From: Desulfobulbaceae bacterium UBA2213
GTDB taxonomy: Bacteria > Desulfobacterota > Desulfobulbia > Desulfobulbales > Desulfocapsaceae
Assembly (NCBI GenBank): GCA_002327225.1
Contig: DCUN01000106.1
Coordinates: 1 to 13,578, forward strand
Direction of reading: 5' to 3'
DNA length: 13,578 nucleotides
The stretch's first letter is position 1. Each line of letters opens with the position of its first letter. The notes beneath the pieces were generated by a model. The model was not told where the DNA came from. It saw only the letters and a program-made list of their open reading frames with translations, and made no database searches. Of the stretch, positions 1 to 7,081 are shown in pieces. The position numbers were made by a program, and so were the translations under genes.

Positions 1-218
1 TTGCCAATCTGGTGGATCTGGCTGAACAGATTTTTGATCTGCCGGTCCGCATCGGCTATCCGGTCAAGATTGGAGGGCGTGTGGAAGATGTGCATACTCC
101 GCGTTGTACGACTGCTGTCGGGCTGGTCAAGTATGGCCATGAGAATCGGGCGCAGAGAATACAGAACGATTCCTCAATGGTCGGGCGCATGAAGATGTGG
201 ATGAAAAAAATCATGTGA
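1..218 (+). CDS. ftsA: Cell division protein FtsA, C-terminal fragment
   Basis: This is the 3' end of ftsA, cut by the window start; the first whole codon is at position 3 and the stop is TGA at 216-218. FtsA is the actin-like protein that anchors FtsZ filaments to the inner face of the cytoplasmic membrane. The 71 visible residues contain the family's C-terminal pattern: a helix ending AEQIFDLPVRIGYP, then TAVGLVKYG. The last residues (GRMKMWMKKIM) form a short basic and hydrophobic stretch that fits the amphipathic membrane-targeting helix found at FtsA C-termini. The position directly before ftsZ on the same strand is the classic dcw-cluster order. The catalytic ATPase part lies outside the window. 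The identification rests on these motifs and on the neighbour. Confidence 0.9.
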   Translation, partial: ANLVDLAEQIFDLPVRIGYPVKIGGRVEDVHTPRCTTAVGLVKYGHENRAQRIQNDSSMVGRMKMWMKKIM

Positions 219-253
219 TCCTGATGTTTTTTGTTTAAGCGAGTATCAGCAGG

Positions 254-262
254 TGCTATATT
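254..262 (+). promoter_or_regulatory. Candidate extended -10 promoter before the small ORF and ftsZ
   Basis: The sequence TGCTATATT combines a TGn extension with a -10 hexamer one base away from TATAAT. The -35 region is poor (TTTAAG at 234-239). The predicted start near 269 lies about 10 bases before the Shine-Dalgarno of the small ORF at 289, a sensible distance. Promoters between ftsA and ftsZ are known in other bacteria. This is inferred from sequence only. Confidence 0.4.
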
Positions 263-288
263 CTGTAGTCTGATATTCAGGAGCGGGT

Positions 289-432
289 ATGAAACGGTAC
301 GTCTCTTTCCGGCTGTTTCGCTTACAGATATGTATGCCGGTTGCGGCAGTGCAGGGTGACGATTTTCTTCGAACAACGGTTGTGTTAACAGGCCTTCAGG
401 CAGGGGCTTTGGCGAATGATACTCAGGGGTGA
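289..432 (+). CDS. Possible small protein (47 aa) between ftsA and ftsZ
   Basis: This short ORF fills most of the 218-base gap between ftsA and ftsZ. It starts at ATG 289, with AGGAG at 279-283 giving 5-base spacing, which is an excellent ribosome binding site. It ends in TGA at 430-432, four bases before the ftsZ ATG, close enough for translational coupling. The product begins MKRYVSFRLFRLQ, basic and hydrophobic, and ends polar (ANDTQG). It has one Cys (residue 15), no recognisable domain and no clear transmembrane segment. I do not recognise the protein. It could be a real small division-associated product, a translational-coupling leader for ftsZ, or chance. The spacing and Shine-Dalgarno argue for translation; the lack of any known family argues for caution. 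Confidence 0.35.
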   Translation: MKRYVSFRLFRLQICMPVAAVQGDDFLRTTVVLTGLQAGALANDTQG

Positions 433-436
433 GATT

Positions 437-1663
437 ATGCCGTTTAGAATGGCGGAGACAGAAGGTGTGGCGGTGGTAAAGGTTATTGGTGTCGGTGGTG
501 GCGGCGGCAATGCCATAAACACCATGGTGAATAATAAGCTTCAGGGCGTTGAGTTTATTGTTGCCAATACGGATAAACAGGATCTGCACAAATCTCGTGC
601 GGATATCTGCCTGCAGATTGGTCCCAGTATCACGAAAGGGTTGGGTGCAGGTATGGATCCTGATGTCGGAGCCCAGGCCGCTCATGAATCCCTGGAGGAA
701 CTCAAAAAGGCCCTGAAGGGCAGCGATATGGTCTTTGTTGCGGCAGGGCTTGGCGGTGGCACCGGAACAGGCGCCGCCCCTGTTGTGGCCAAGGTGGCGA
801 AAGAGCTGGGCGCGCTCACTGTGGCAGTGGTGACCAAACCTTTTCATTTTGAAGGCAAGGCTCGAATGCGCACAGCAGAAGCTGGGTGGGATGAACTGCG
901 AAAATACGTTGATGCCATCATTACCGTTCCCAATGATCGGCTTCTCTCTCTGATGCAGAAAAATAACAGGCTTGCCGATATGTTCGTCATGGCCGATCAT
1001 GTCCTGTTGCAGGCGGTCAAGGGGCTTACAGATCTGATTAATGTGCCGGGAATGATTAATGCTGATTTTGCTGATCTGCGTGCGGTTATGAAGGAAGTGG
1101 GGCCGGCCATCATGGGGTCCGGTGCGGCTGTTGGTGAAAGCAGAGCGACCGAGGCAGCCAAGCGGGCCATTGATAATCAACTTCTGGAAGATATGGGGAT
1201 AGATGGTGCTCGTGGTCTTATTATCAACATATCAGGCACCGAAGAGAGCTTGACCCTGGCTGAGTATATGGAGGTCTCGGCTCTTATTCAAAGTAAGGTG
1301 GATGAGGACGCCAAAATTGTTCTTGGTGTCCTCTATGATGAAACACTTGGTGATGAGCTGCGTGTCACGGTGATTGCCACTGGAATTGGCAATGTGGTCA
1401 AAAAAAATGAACCGCTCAGTCTGCTTGAGGAACCACGTAAGACAGTAAAGATTACCAGTATGCAGGAGGTTCCGGCAACGCCGGCTCCGACGAACCCGCG
1501 TCACTCTTTTGTCACCCCGCTGCTGCAATCCAACTTTGAAGGTTTTGATAATCTCGGTGTTTCCTCGCCCCGTAAAGAGAGTATGCGCAGTCAGAAGGAG
1601 TCGCGGCCCTGGAATGAAGACTATCTGGAGACTCCGACCTATCTCCGTAAAAAGGCAAACTGA
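437..1663 (+). CDS. ftsZ: Cell division GTPase FtsZ
   Basis: FtsZ is the tubulin-like GTPase that polymerises into the cytokinetic ring at midcell. The 408-residue product has a normal length. Near the N-terminus it shows VIGVGGGGGNAIN (nucleotide contact). The tubulin signature GGGTGTGA lies near residues 105-112, and the T7 loop NADFADLRAVM near 208-218 supplies the acidic residues that act across the subunit interface. A short variable linker of roughly 65 residues follows, and the C-terminus DYLETPTYLRKKAN matches the conserved tail that binds FtsA and ZipA-like partners. ATG 437 is chosen over an in-frame ATG at 416 because AGGGGTGAG sits just before it and the family N-terminus starts there. 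Upstream is ftsA plus a possible small ORF; downstream is a repeat element and a radical SAM gene. Nothing in the active site is missing. Confidence 0.97.
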   Translation: MPFRMAETEGVAVVKVIGVGGGGGNAINTMVNNKLQGVEFIVANTDKQDLHKSRADICLQIGPSITKGLGAGMDPDVGAQAAHESLEELKKALKGSDMVFVAAGLGGGTGTGAAPVVAKVAKELGALTVAVVTKPFHFEGKARMRTAEAGWDELRKYVDAIITVPNDRLLSLMQKNNRLADMFVMADHVLLQAVKGLTDLINVPGMINADFADLRAVMKEVGPAIMGSGAAVGESRATEAAKRAIDNQLLEDMGIDGARGLIINISGTEESLTLAEYMEVSALIQSKVDEDAKIVLGVLYDETLGDELRVTVIATGIGNVVKKNEPLSLLEEPRKTVKITSMQEVPATPAPTNPRHSFVTPLLQSNFEGFDNLGVSSPRKESMRSQKESRPWNEDYLETPTYLRKKAN

Positions 1664-1665
1664 TT

Positions 1666-1753
1666 GACAGAGGACAGAGGACAGAGGACGGAGGACAGAT
1701 TTTTGAGGCGTGTAGCGCTCTTTTGCGCTGATCTCTGTTCTCTGACCTCTGTC
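1666..1753. repeat. 7-bp tandem repeat with inverted copy, forming a long hairpin
   Basis: The left arm (1666-1700) holds five tandem 7-mers: GACAGAG three times, then GACGGAG and GACAGAT. The right arm (1733-1753) holds three inverted copies: CTCTGTT, CTCTGAC and CTCTGTC. The arms can pair over about 21 bp with few mismatches and in more than one register. The 32-base interval contains its own small hairpin, AGCGC (1714-1718) with GCGCT (1725-1729). The element occupies almost all of the gap between ftsZ and the radical SAM gene and ends 7 bases before that gene's ATG. It has no T-tract and is not a standard terminator. It may be a dispersed intergenic repeat family, but the window holds only one copy. 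Confidence 0.75.
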
Positions 1754-1760
1754 ATCTGAA

Positions 1761-3521
1761 ATGGATCGTCGCTCACTCCTTGCTCAGGAAAAAGGGAGTT
1801 ATCTGAAGAAATGGACAGGGCAGTTGCCCATTGCCCTGCTCTATCCCAATTCTTATTCCGTTGGCATGTCCAGCCTCGGGTTTCAACTGGTCTATGCCCT
1901 GCTGGGCGAAATGGAAGGAATAGTCTGTGAACGTTTTTTCTATTCCGGAGCAGACGTTCCCCTGCGCTCCCTGGAGTCTGGCCGCACCCTTGACAGCTTT
2001 CCCCTGGTTTTTTTCTCCATCAGTTTTGAGCATGACTATCTGAACATTGTTCGTCTCCTTCTGGCCGGCGGCCTCCCGCCTTTTGCTGAAAATCGGGAAG
2101 AGAGAGTGTGTGCCGGGCAGCCATTGGTCGTTTGTGGAGGTGTCGCCACCTTTATGAACCCTGAGCCCCTGGCCCCTTTTGTCGATCTTTTTGTTCTCGG
2201 CGAGGCGGAACCTGTTCTGGCCCCCCTTGTCAGCTTTCTTGCCGACTCTCTTGAAAAGAAAGGTATAAGGCGCTCTGAACTGTTACAAGAGATCAGTCTC
2301 AGCCTTCCTGGTTGCTATGCCCCGTCGCTCTACACAACGACCTATGATGAGAACGGATCGTTCAGCGGCCATGTTCCTGCCCCCGGCCTCCCTGATCGTA
2401 TCCGCAAAGTGACCACCCTGAGCTGTGAGAGGGCGGCGCACTCCCAACTCTTGACCCCGAATGCGGAGTTCTCAGATCTCTATCTGACCGAGCTTGGCCG
2501 GGGATGTTCCAGGGGCTGTCGATTCTGTGCCGCTGGTTTTATCTATCGACCGCCACGACTCTGGGACGTTGATGCCGTACTCAGTGGTCTGGCTGAACGT
2601 CCGGAAACAGTCAATCGTATAGGGCTGTTAGGGATGGAAATGGTGGATCAGGAGTCCCTGGCTTTTCTCTCCAGCTACCTTCTTGACAGTGGCTGTTCGC
2701 TTGCTTTCTCTTCGCTTCGTGCCGACAGGATCTCCGGGCCGCTGCTGAGTCTTCTGGAAAAAAGCCGGCTCAAGAGTGTGGCCATTGCTCCCGATGGGGC
2801 CTCAGAGCGGTTACGCCGGGTGATCAATAAGGGCTTGACTGCTGATGATCTTCTGACTGCAGCAGAAGGTCTGGCGCGGGCAGGTCTATATAAATTGAAG
2901 CTCTATCTGATGATTGGTCTCCCTACAGAGACTCTGGGAGATCTCGAAGAGATGCTGCTCCTTATCAGCAGGATCAAGGAGCGTATCCAGCCCATAGGTC
3001 GTGACAAAGGACGGCTCTGCGAAATTACCCTGTCGGTGAATAGTTTTACCCCCAAGCCATGGACCCCGTTTCAGTTTCATCCCTTTGGTGTGAGCGAGCG
3101 ACTGATGCCATATGAACGGGGTGATGGGGCTGGCGCGGTACGGGCTCTGAAGGAAAAAATAAAATTTTTAAAAAATGGATTAAAAAAAGAGGCCAACGTC
3201 CGGATGATATGCGATAAACCGGAGAATGCCCTGTTCCAGGCGGTACTGGCACGTGGGGATCGCAGGATTGGTTCGGTCTTGTTTGATATGGCGGCCCAGG
3301 ATCTGTCGTGGAAACAGGCCATGCGCAAGAACAATCTGCAAGTTGAGCAGTATGCAGTTCGTGGCTATGGTTGTGATGAAGATTTTCCCTGGAATATTGT
3401 CGATCACGGGATTCAACAACACTATCTGTGGGATGAATATATCAAGGCCTTTGCCGAAAAACCAACGATGGCCTGTGAGACAAAAGTTTGCAGGCGTTGC
3501 GGGGTGTGTAGTGAGAAATAG
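1761..3521 (+). CDS. B12-binding-like radical SAM protein, TIGR03960 type
   Basis: The product is a 586-residue radical SAM enzyme. The N-terminal ~200 residues look like the cobalamin-binding-like Rossmann domain of this family (YPNSYSVGMSSLGFQLVY, VVCGGVATFMNPEPLAPFVD, LGEAEP). The [4Fe-4S]/SAM motif GCSRGCRFC has Cys249, Cys253 and Cys256, followed by AAGFIYRPPR, characteristic of TIGR03960. The TIM-barrel part includes a GLPTET loop. The C-terminus has a second Cys group, CRRCGVC (577, 580, 583), also usual in this family. Substrate and reaction are unknown. The family is often found next to a DUF2344 (TIGR03936) gene, which is absent here. ATG 1761 follows an in-frame stop at 1743-1745 closely and has no visible Shine-Dalgarno, because the repeat arm occupies that place. 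An A/T-rich run at 3156-3190 encodes KEKIKFLKNGLKKE. The family call is firm; the function is not. Confidence 0.88.
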   Translation: MDRRSLLAQEKGSYLKKWTGQLPIALLYPNSYSVGMSSLGFQLVYALLGEMEGIVCERFFYSGADVPLRSLESGRTLDSFPLVFFSISFEHDYLNIVRLLLAGGLPPFAENREERVCAGQPLVVCGGVATFMNPEPLAPFVDLFVLGEAEPVLAPLVSFLADSLEKKGIRRSELLQEISLSLPGCYAPSLYTTTYDENGSFSGHVPAPGLPDRIRKVTTLSCERAAHSQLLTPNAEFSDLYLTELGRGCSRGCRFCAAGFIYRPPRLWDVDAVLSGLAERPETVNRIGLLGMEMVDQESLAFLSSYLLDSGCSLAFSSLRADRISGPLLSLLEKSRLKSVAIAPDGASERLRRVINKGLTADDLLTAAEGLARAGLYKLKLYLMIGLPTETLGDLEEMLLLISRIKERIQPIGRDKGRLCEITLSVNSFTPKPWTPFQFHPFGVSERLMPYERGDGAGAVRALKEKIKFLKNGLKKEANVRMICDKPENALFQAVLARGDRRIGSVLFDMAAQDLSWKQAMRKNNLQVEQYAVRGYGCDEDFPWNIVDHGIQQHYLWDEYIKAFAEKPTMACETKVCRRCGVCSEK

Positions 3522-3546
3522 GATTTCGCCTGGAAAATTGATCTCG

Positions 3547-5094
3547 ATGATGGTGGAAAAGCCCTTGCGAAAAGAGGAAATTCAGGCTGGATCACGTCCA
3601 TTTCAACTGGTTAAATATTTTTCCTTTACCAGTCTTGGAGTTATTCTCGTTTTCACCCTGGTGCTTTCCTGGGTTATATCCAATCACGCCCGGAAGGTTA
3701 TGCTTGAACAGAGTGAGGATTATTCACTGCTGTTGGCGGAAAATCTGAATCAGCAGGTTTTTCGTAGTTTTGTCCTGCCAACCCTTGTCCGCTTCGGGAA
3801 AATCGCCCTCAGTCAGCCTGAGCAGTTTGCGATGCTGGATCGTATTGTGAAGAATGCTACGCAGGGGTTAACAACTGAATCGGTTACCATCTATGACTCA
3901 AGTATCAATATTATTTCCTACTCGACATATCCGGAACTGGTGGGCAAGAAAGATGTGGGGGGGGTGGAATATCAAAAGGCCTTGAAAAATAAACCCAGTT
4001 CCCAGATTGTTTTCAGTGGTTCTCTCTGGAGTTTGATGCCCGGCGCTCTCTCGGTTCAATGTCAACTCAAGACCTATATTCCCTTTCGTCAGGTCAGCAG
4101 CAGTGGCACTTCTAGTCCACAGATAATGGGGGTTATAGAGATTACGCAGGATCTGTCCAAGGAGTATGGCGCCATCATCGAATTGCAGGGGAGAATTATT
4201 CTGGTTTCCAGCATTATTATGGCTGTGCTCTTTCTTGTTCTTCGTACCATTGTCAGTCGTGGCGACAGGATCATGGAAATCCGGGCAACTGAAAGGCTTC
4301 GTCTGGAAGAAAAATTGAATCAATCGGAACAGCTAGCCCAGCTGGGTACCATGGTGGCCACGGTGTCTCACGAGATTAAAAGTCCGCTGGGGATCGTCAG
4401 GAGCACCGCTGAGCTCCTGGAAAAGAGGATTCAAAAGGTAGCTCCAGGGAATGAGCAGCTGGCCAGAATTATTGTGGACGAGACCACACGGCTGAATAAT
4501 ATTGTCATGGAGTTTCTTGATTTTGCCAAACCTCAGGAACCAAAACTGTCAAAGGTTGATGTCAATAGTGTTGTCCGCCGGGCCTTGCAATTTATTGAAC
4601 CCAGCGCCAGAGAAAAAAATGTGGAAGTACGGGCTGAGCTTGAACCTGGTCTTGCTCCAATTGATCTGGATCAGGAGATGTTTTATCGTGCCTTGCTGAA
4701 TATTCTGGTAAACGGGTTGCAGGCCATGGAGGATAATGGAGTGTTACAGGTCACGACCACAGTGGGAGGCCTTGCAGGAGCTGTGACGGCCATGGACGGC
4801 CATCTGGCGCAGGAGCCGGGGGTGGACGGGGATATTCTGATTCCGCGGGAACCAGGAACGCCGGGAGCGGTGACCGCCGGAACGGTGAAGATTATGATTC
4901 GAGACAACGGTAAGGGGATGTCTGCCGAAATGACAGAGCAGATCTTTAAACCCTTTTTTACAGATAAAAATCGAGGGACAGGGCTTGGCCTTGCCATAAG
5001 CCGTAACATTATCGAACATCACCATGGAACCATTGAGGTTGAGAGTAAAGAGGGAGAGGGGACACTCTTTATCATCGTTTTACCTGCAGATTGA
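3547..5094 (+). CDS. Membrane-bound sensor histidine kinase (NtrB/ZraS-like core)
   Basis: This is a two-component sensor kinase of 515 residues from ATG 3547. TM1 lies at about residues 25-46 (SLGVILVFTLVLSWVIS) and TM2 at about 216-236 (IILVSSIIMAVLFLVL). They enclose a roughly 170-residue extracytoplasmic sensor domain of unrecognised fold. A coiled linker (RATERLRLEEKLNQSEQLAQLG) leads to the H-box VSHEIKSPLG, with phospho-acceptor His275. The ATPase part has N-box NILVNGLQAM (N385, N389), G1 DNGKGM (D453), F-box FKPFFT and G2 GTGLGLAI. The N-box to G1 spacing of 68 residues is longer than usual, because of a Gly/Pro/Ala-rich insertion. The start is uncertain: GTG 3511, with GGGGTG upstream, would overlap the previous gene by 11 bases and add 12 residues. 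No response regulator gene adjoins it. It probably shares a transcript with the radical SAM gene. Confidence 0.93.
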   Translation: MMVEKPLRKEEIQAGSRPFQLVKYFSFTSLGVILVFTLVLSWVISNHARKVMLEQSEDYSLLLAENLNQQVFRSFVLPTLVRFGKIALSQPEQFAMLDRIVKNATQGLTTESVTIYDSSINIISYSTYPELVGKKDVGGVEYQKALKNKPSSQIVFSGSLWSLMPGALSVQCQLKTYIPFRQVSSSGTSSPQIMGVIEITQDLSKEYGAIIELQGRIILVSSIIMAVLFLVLRTIVSRGDRIMEIRATERLRLEEKLNQSEQLAQLGTMVATVSHEIKSPLGIVRSTAELLEKRIQKVAPGNEQLARIIVDETTRLNNIVMEFLDFAKPQEPKLSKVDVNSVVRRALQFIEPSAREKNVEVRAELEPGLAPIDLDQEMFYRALLNILVNGLQAMEDNGVLQVTTTVGGLAGAVTAMDGHLAQEPGVDGDILIPREPGTPGAVTAGTVKIMIRDNGKGMSAEMTEQIFKPFFTDKNRGTGLGLAISRNIIEHHHGTIEVESKEGEGTLFIIVLPAD

Positions 5095-5125
5095 TTTCAC
5101 GACTATACGCTGAATGACAGGCGGT

Positions 5126-5153
5126 TTGAATTTTAATTGTATATTTATATTAA
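5126..5153 (+). promoter_or_regulatory. Weak candidate promoter for the CoA-disulfide reductase gene
   Basis: TTGAAT (5126-5131) and TATTAA (5148-5153) are separated by 16 bases in a distinctly AT-rich stretch between the kinase and the reductase genes. Each hexamer fits the sigma70 consensus only partly. The 85-base gap and its base composition suggest a separate transcription start here, but other hexamers in the same AT-rich stretch would do nearly as well. Confidence 0.25.
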
Positions 5154-5179
5154 ATAGTTACGAAAAATGGAGAAGAAGT

Positions 5180-6916
5180 ATGAGTACAAAGACGGGCGAG
5201 AAAATTGTCATTATCGGCGGGGTGGCGGCAGGCCCTAAGGCTGCGTGTCGGGTCAAGCGTTTGATGCAGGACGCTGAGGTGACCATTATTGACGAAGACA
5301 GCCTGATCTCCTATGGCGGCTGTGGTATCCCTTATTATGTCTCTGGAGATGTGTCTGATGAATCAGAGCTGCGTTCGACCAGTTTTCATATGGTGCGCAA
5401 CGAGGCCTTTTTTCAGGATGCCAAAGGGGTGACAACCCTGACCCGGACCCGGGCCCTGGCCATAGACCGCAAGAATAAAATCGTGCAGGTTGAGCATGTG
5501 GAGAGTGGGGTCAAACAGGGTATCGCCTATGATAAGCTGATGCTGGCCACCGGCAGTCGTCCCTTTATCCTGCCGATCCCTGGCGTCGATCTCGATGGTG
5601 TCTTTACCATCAGCAATCTGCATAAGGCTATTGAGATCAAGAAGAGAATTGCCGGCGGCAAGGTGGCGCGTGCGGTTGTCATTGGCGGTGGCGCCATCGG
5701 GGTGGAGATGGCGGAGGCCCTGACTGATCTGTGGGGGGTGGAGACGACGCTGCTTGAGTTCATGGATCAGCTCCTGCCAAGGATCGTTGATTTTCCAATG
5801 GCTGCCATGCTTACAAGGCACCTGCGTGATAAAGGGGTGACGGTTCTGCTCGGCGAGGGCGCTGCCGAGATTCTGGGAGAGGAAGGCAAGGTGACAGCTG
5901 TTCGTACACACTCACGTACTATTGATGCCGATCTGGTGATCATGGCAGCCGGTGTCCGTCCCCGTTCAGAGCTGGCGCGTGAGTGCGGACTTCAGATCTC
6001 ACCTATGGGCGCGATTGTGGTCAATGAGCGGATGCAGACCTCGGATCCCCTTATCTATGCCGGCGGAGATTGTATTGAGGTTCGTCATCTGGTTTCCGGC
6101 AAGAAATTCTACGCCCCTTTGGGTTCCCTCGCCAATAAAGAGGGCAGGGTGGCTGGCGATAATATGGCAGGTATTCCTTCCGTTTTCAAAGGAGCGGTGG
6201 GTAGTTTTATCATGAAGGCCTTTGATGTCTGCATCGGCGCCACTGGGTTGAGCCATGACGTGGCCTTGGCTGAGGGCTATGATGCGGATGTGGCCTTGAC
6301 CGCCCCGTCCGACCGGGCCCATTTTTTTCCCACTGTCGATAACGTGATCTTTCAGATGGTCTTTGACAGGCGGACCAGGAGGGTACTGGGGCTCCAGGGG
6401 TTCGGCCCCATGGGGGATGGCATCTCGGCGCGTATTGATGCGGCCGCAGCTCTTGTTGGAACAGGGGCCTCCATAGACGATTTCGGCACCCTGGAAATGG
6501 CCTATGCTCCACCTTTTTCCGCGGCCATTGATTCCATTAATGCCGCCGCCTATGTGGCCGATAATATTTGTGATGGCCGCCTGCGCAAGGTCGCCATGGT
6601 ATCCTTTTTAGAGTGGATGAAAGATTTTTCTACGCAACCAGACTGGGTTGCACTCGATATCAGACACCCAAAGGAGGTCGAACCCTTTGTTGAGAAATTC
6701 GGATCAGAACGATGGCTGGCCATCCCCTATAACGAGGTGCGGGCCAGGTATCAGGAACTGCCGGCAGATACGACCATGATTCTGCTCTGTGATGCCGGAA
6801 CCCGCTCTTTTGAGATCCAGAGTTTCTTGGACAGTGTGGGGCTGCAAAAAAGTCTGGTTTTGAGTGGTGGCTTTAATGTGGTGCGGAAAATCGGGGTTGA
6901 CTGGTATCCGCAATAA
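5180..6916 (+). CDS. CoA-disulfide reductase / NADH:polysulfide reductase family flavoprotein with C-terminal rhodanese domain
   Basis: The 578-residue product fuses a pyridine nucleotide-disulfide oxidoreductase to a rhodanese. The FAD-binding start is IVIIGGVAAGPKAACRVKR. The single redox Cys48 lies in SYGGCGIPYYVSG, as in CoA-disulfide reductase and Npsr, rather than a CxxxxC pair. A second Rossmann motif, AVVIGGGAIGVEMAEAL, binds NAD(P)H, and YAGGDC marks the second FAD contact. The dimerisation domain follows. From about residue 470 comes a rhodanese domain (LDIRHPKEVEPF) with active loop CDAGTRS, so both catalytic Cys537 and Arg542 are present. Enzymes of this fused type reduce CoA disulfides, CoA persulfides or polysulfide. 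Cytoplasmic location is expected, since no signal peptide is seen. Start ATG 5180 is chosen because GGAGAAG precedes it; upstream in-frame ATG 5114 lacks family similarity. The exact substrate cannot be told from sequence. Confidence 0.92.
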   Translation: MSTKTGEKIVIIGGVAAGPKAACRVKRLMQDAEVTIIDEDSLISYGGCGIPYYVSGDVSDESELRSTSFHMVRNEAFFQDAKGVTTLTRTRALAIDRKNKIVQVEHVESGVKQGIAYDKLMLATGSRPFILPIPGVDLDGVFTISNLHKAIEIKKRIAGGKVARAVVIGGGAIGVEMAEALTDLWGVETTLLEFMDQLLPRIVDFPMAAMLTRHLRDKGVTVLLGEGAAEILGEEGKVTAVRTHSRTIDADLVIMAAGVRPRSELARECGLQISPMGAIVVNERMQTSDPLIYAGGDCIEVRHLVSGKKFYAPLGSLANKEGRVAGDNMAGIPSVFKGAVGSFIMKAFDVCIGATGLSHDVALAEGYDADVALTAPSDRAHFFPTVDNVIFQMVFDRRTRRVLGLQGFGPMGDGISARIDAAAALVGTGASIDDFGTLEMAYAPPFSAAIDSINAAAYVADNICDGRLRKVAMVSFLEWMKDFSTQPDWVALDIRHPKEVEPFVEKFGSERWLAIPYNEVRARYQELPADTTMILLCDAGTRSFEIQSFLDSVGLQKSLVLSGGFNVVRKIGVDWYPQ

Positions 6917-6924
6917 GAGCCAGT

Positions 6925-6959
6925 CTGTTGAACTGAGGAAGCAGAACAGGCCTTTTTTT
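6925..6959 (+). terminator. Weak possible terminator after the reductase gene
   Basis: CTGTT (6925-6929) can pair with AACAG (6945-6949), and a run of seven T residues follows at 6953-6959. The stem is short with a long loop, so termination would be weak. An alternative small stem, AGGCC with GGCCT, flanks the T-run. Confidence 0.25.
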
Positions 6960-6968
6960 CTGGCCTTA

Positions 6969-6998
6969 TGGACAAATCTTGTAACTCTGTGATATAGA
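6969..6998 (+). promoter_or_regulatory. Candidate promoter for the HEAT-receiver gene
   Basis: TGGACA (6969-6974) lies 18 bases before TATAGA (6993-6998). The -35 matches TTGACA at five of six positions, the -10 at four of six. An inverted repeat, GACTCT-C-AGAGTC (6997-7009), overlaps the -10 end and start region, and ACTCTG (6984-6989) is a further half-site. This could be an operator. The leader to ATG 7082 would be about 75 bases. Confidence 0.3.
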
Positions 6999-7081
6999 CT
7001 CTCAGAGTCGTGTGGAATCGTTTATTAATTGCGGTTGTGTATAAAATATTATTAACCAAAAAAAACATTGGAAGAGATGGT

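Noticed and set aside
56..1180. Long 374-codon open frame on the minus strand opposite ftsZ
   Set aside because: It lies antisense to a certain gene, has a low-complexity composition rich in His, Arg and Pro, and matches no family. It is a by-product of ftsZ codon use.
1666..1753. CRISPR array suggested by the tandem repeats
   Set aside because: The units are 7 bases long with no spacers, and inverted copies are present; no cas gene is nearby.
3226..3546. N-terminal extension of the histidine kinase to ATG 3226
   Set aside because: It would overlap about 300 bases of the conserved end of the radical SAM gene, and the extension has no kinase-like or membrane character.
5114..5179. Upstream start ATG 5114 for the CoA-disulfide reductase
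   Set aside because: The extension has no similarity to the family, while ATG 5180 has a good ribosome binding site and places the FAD motif at the usual distance.
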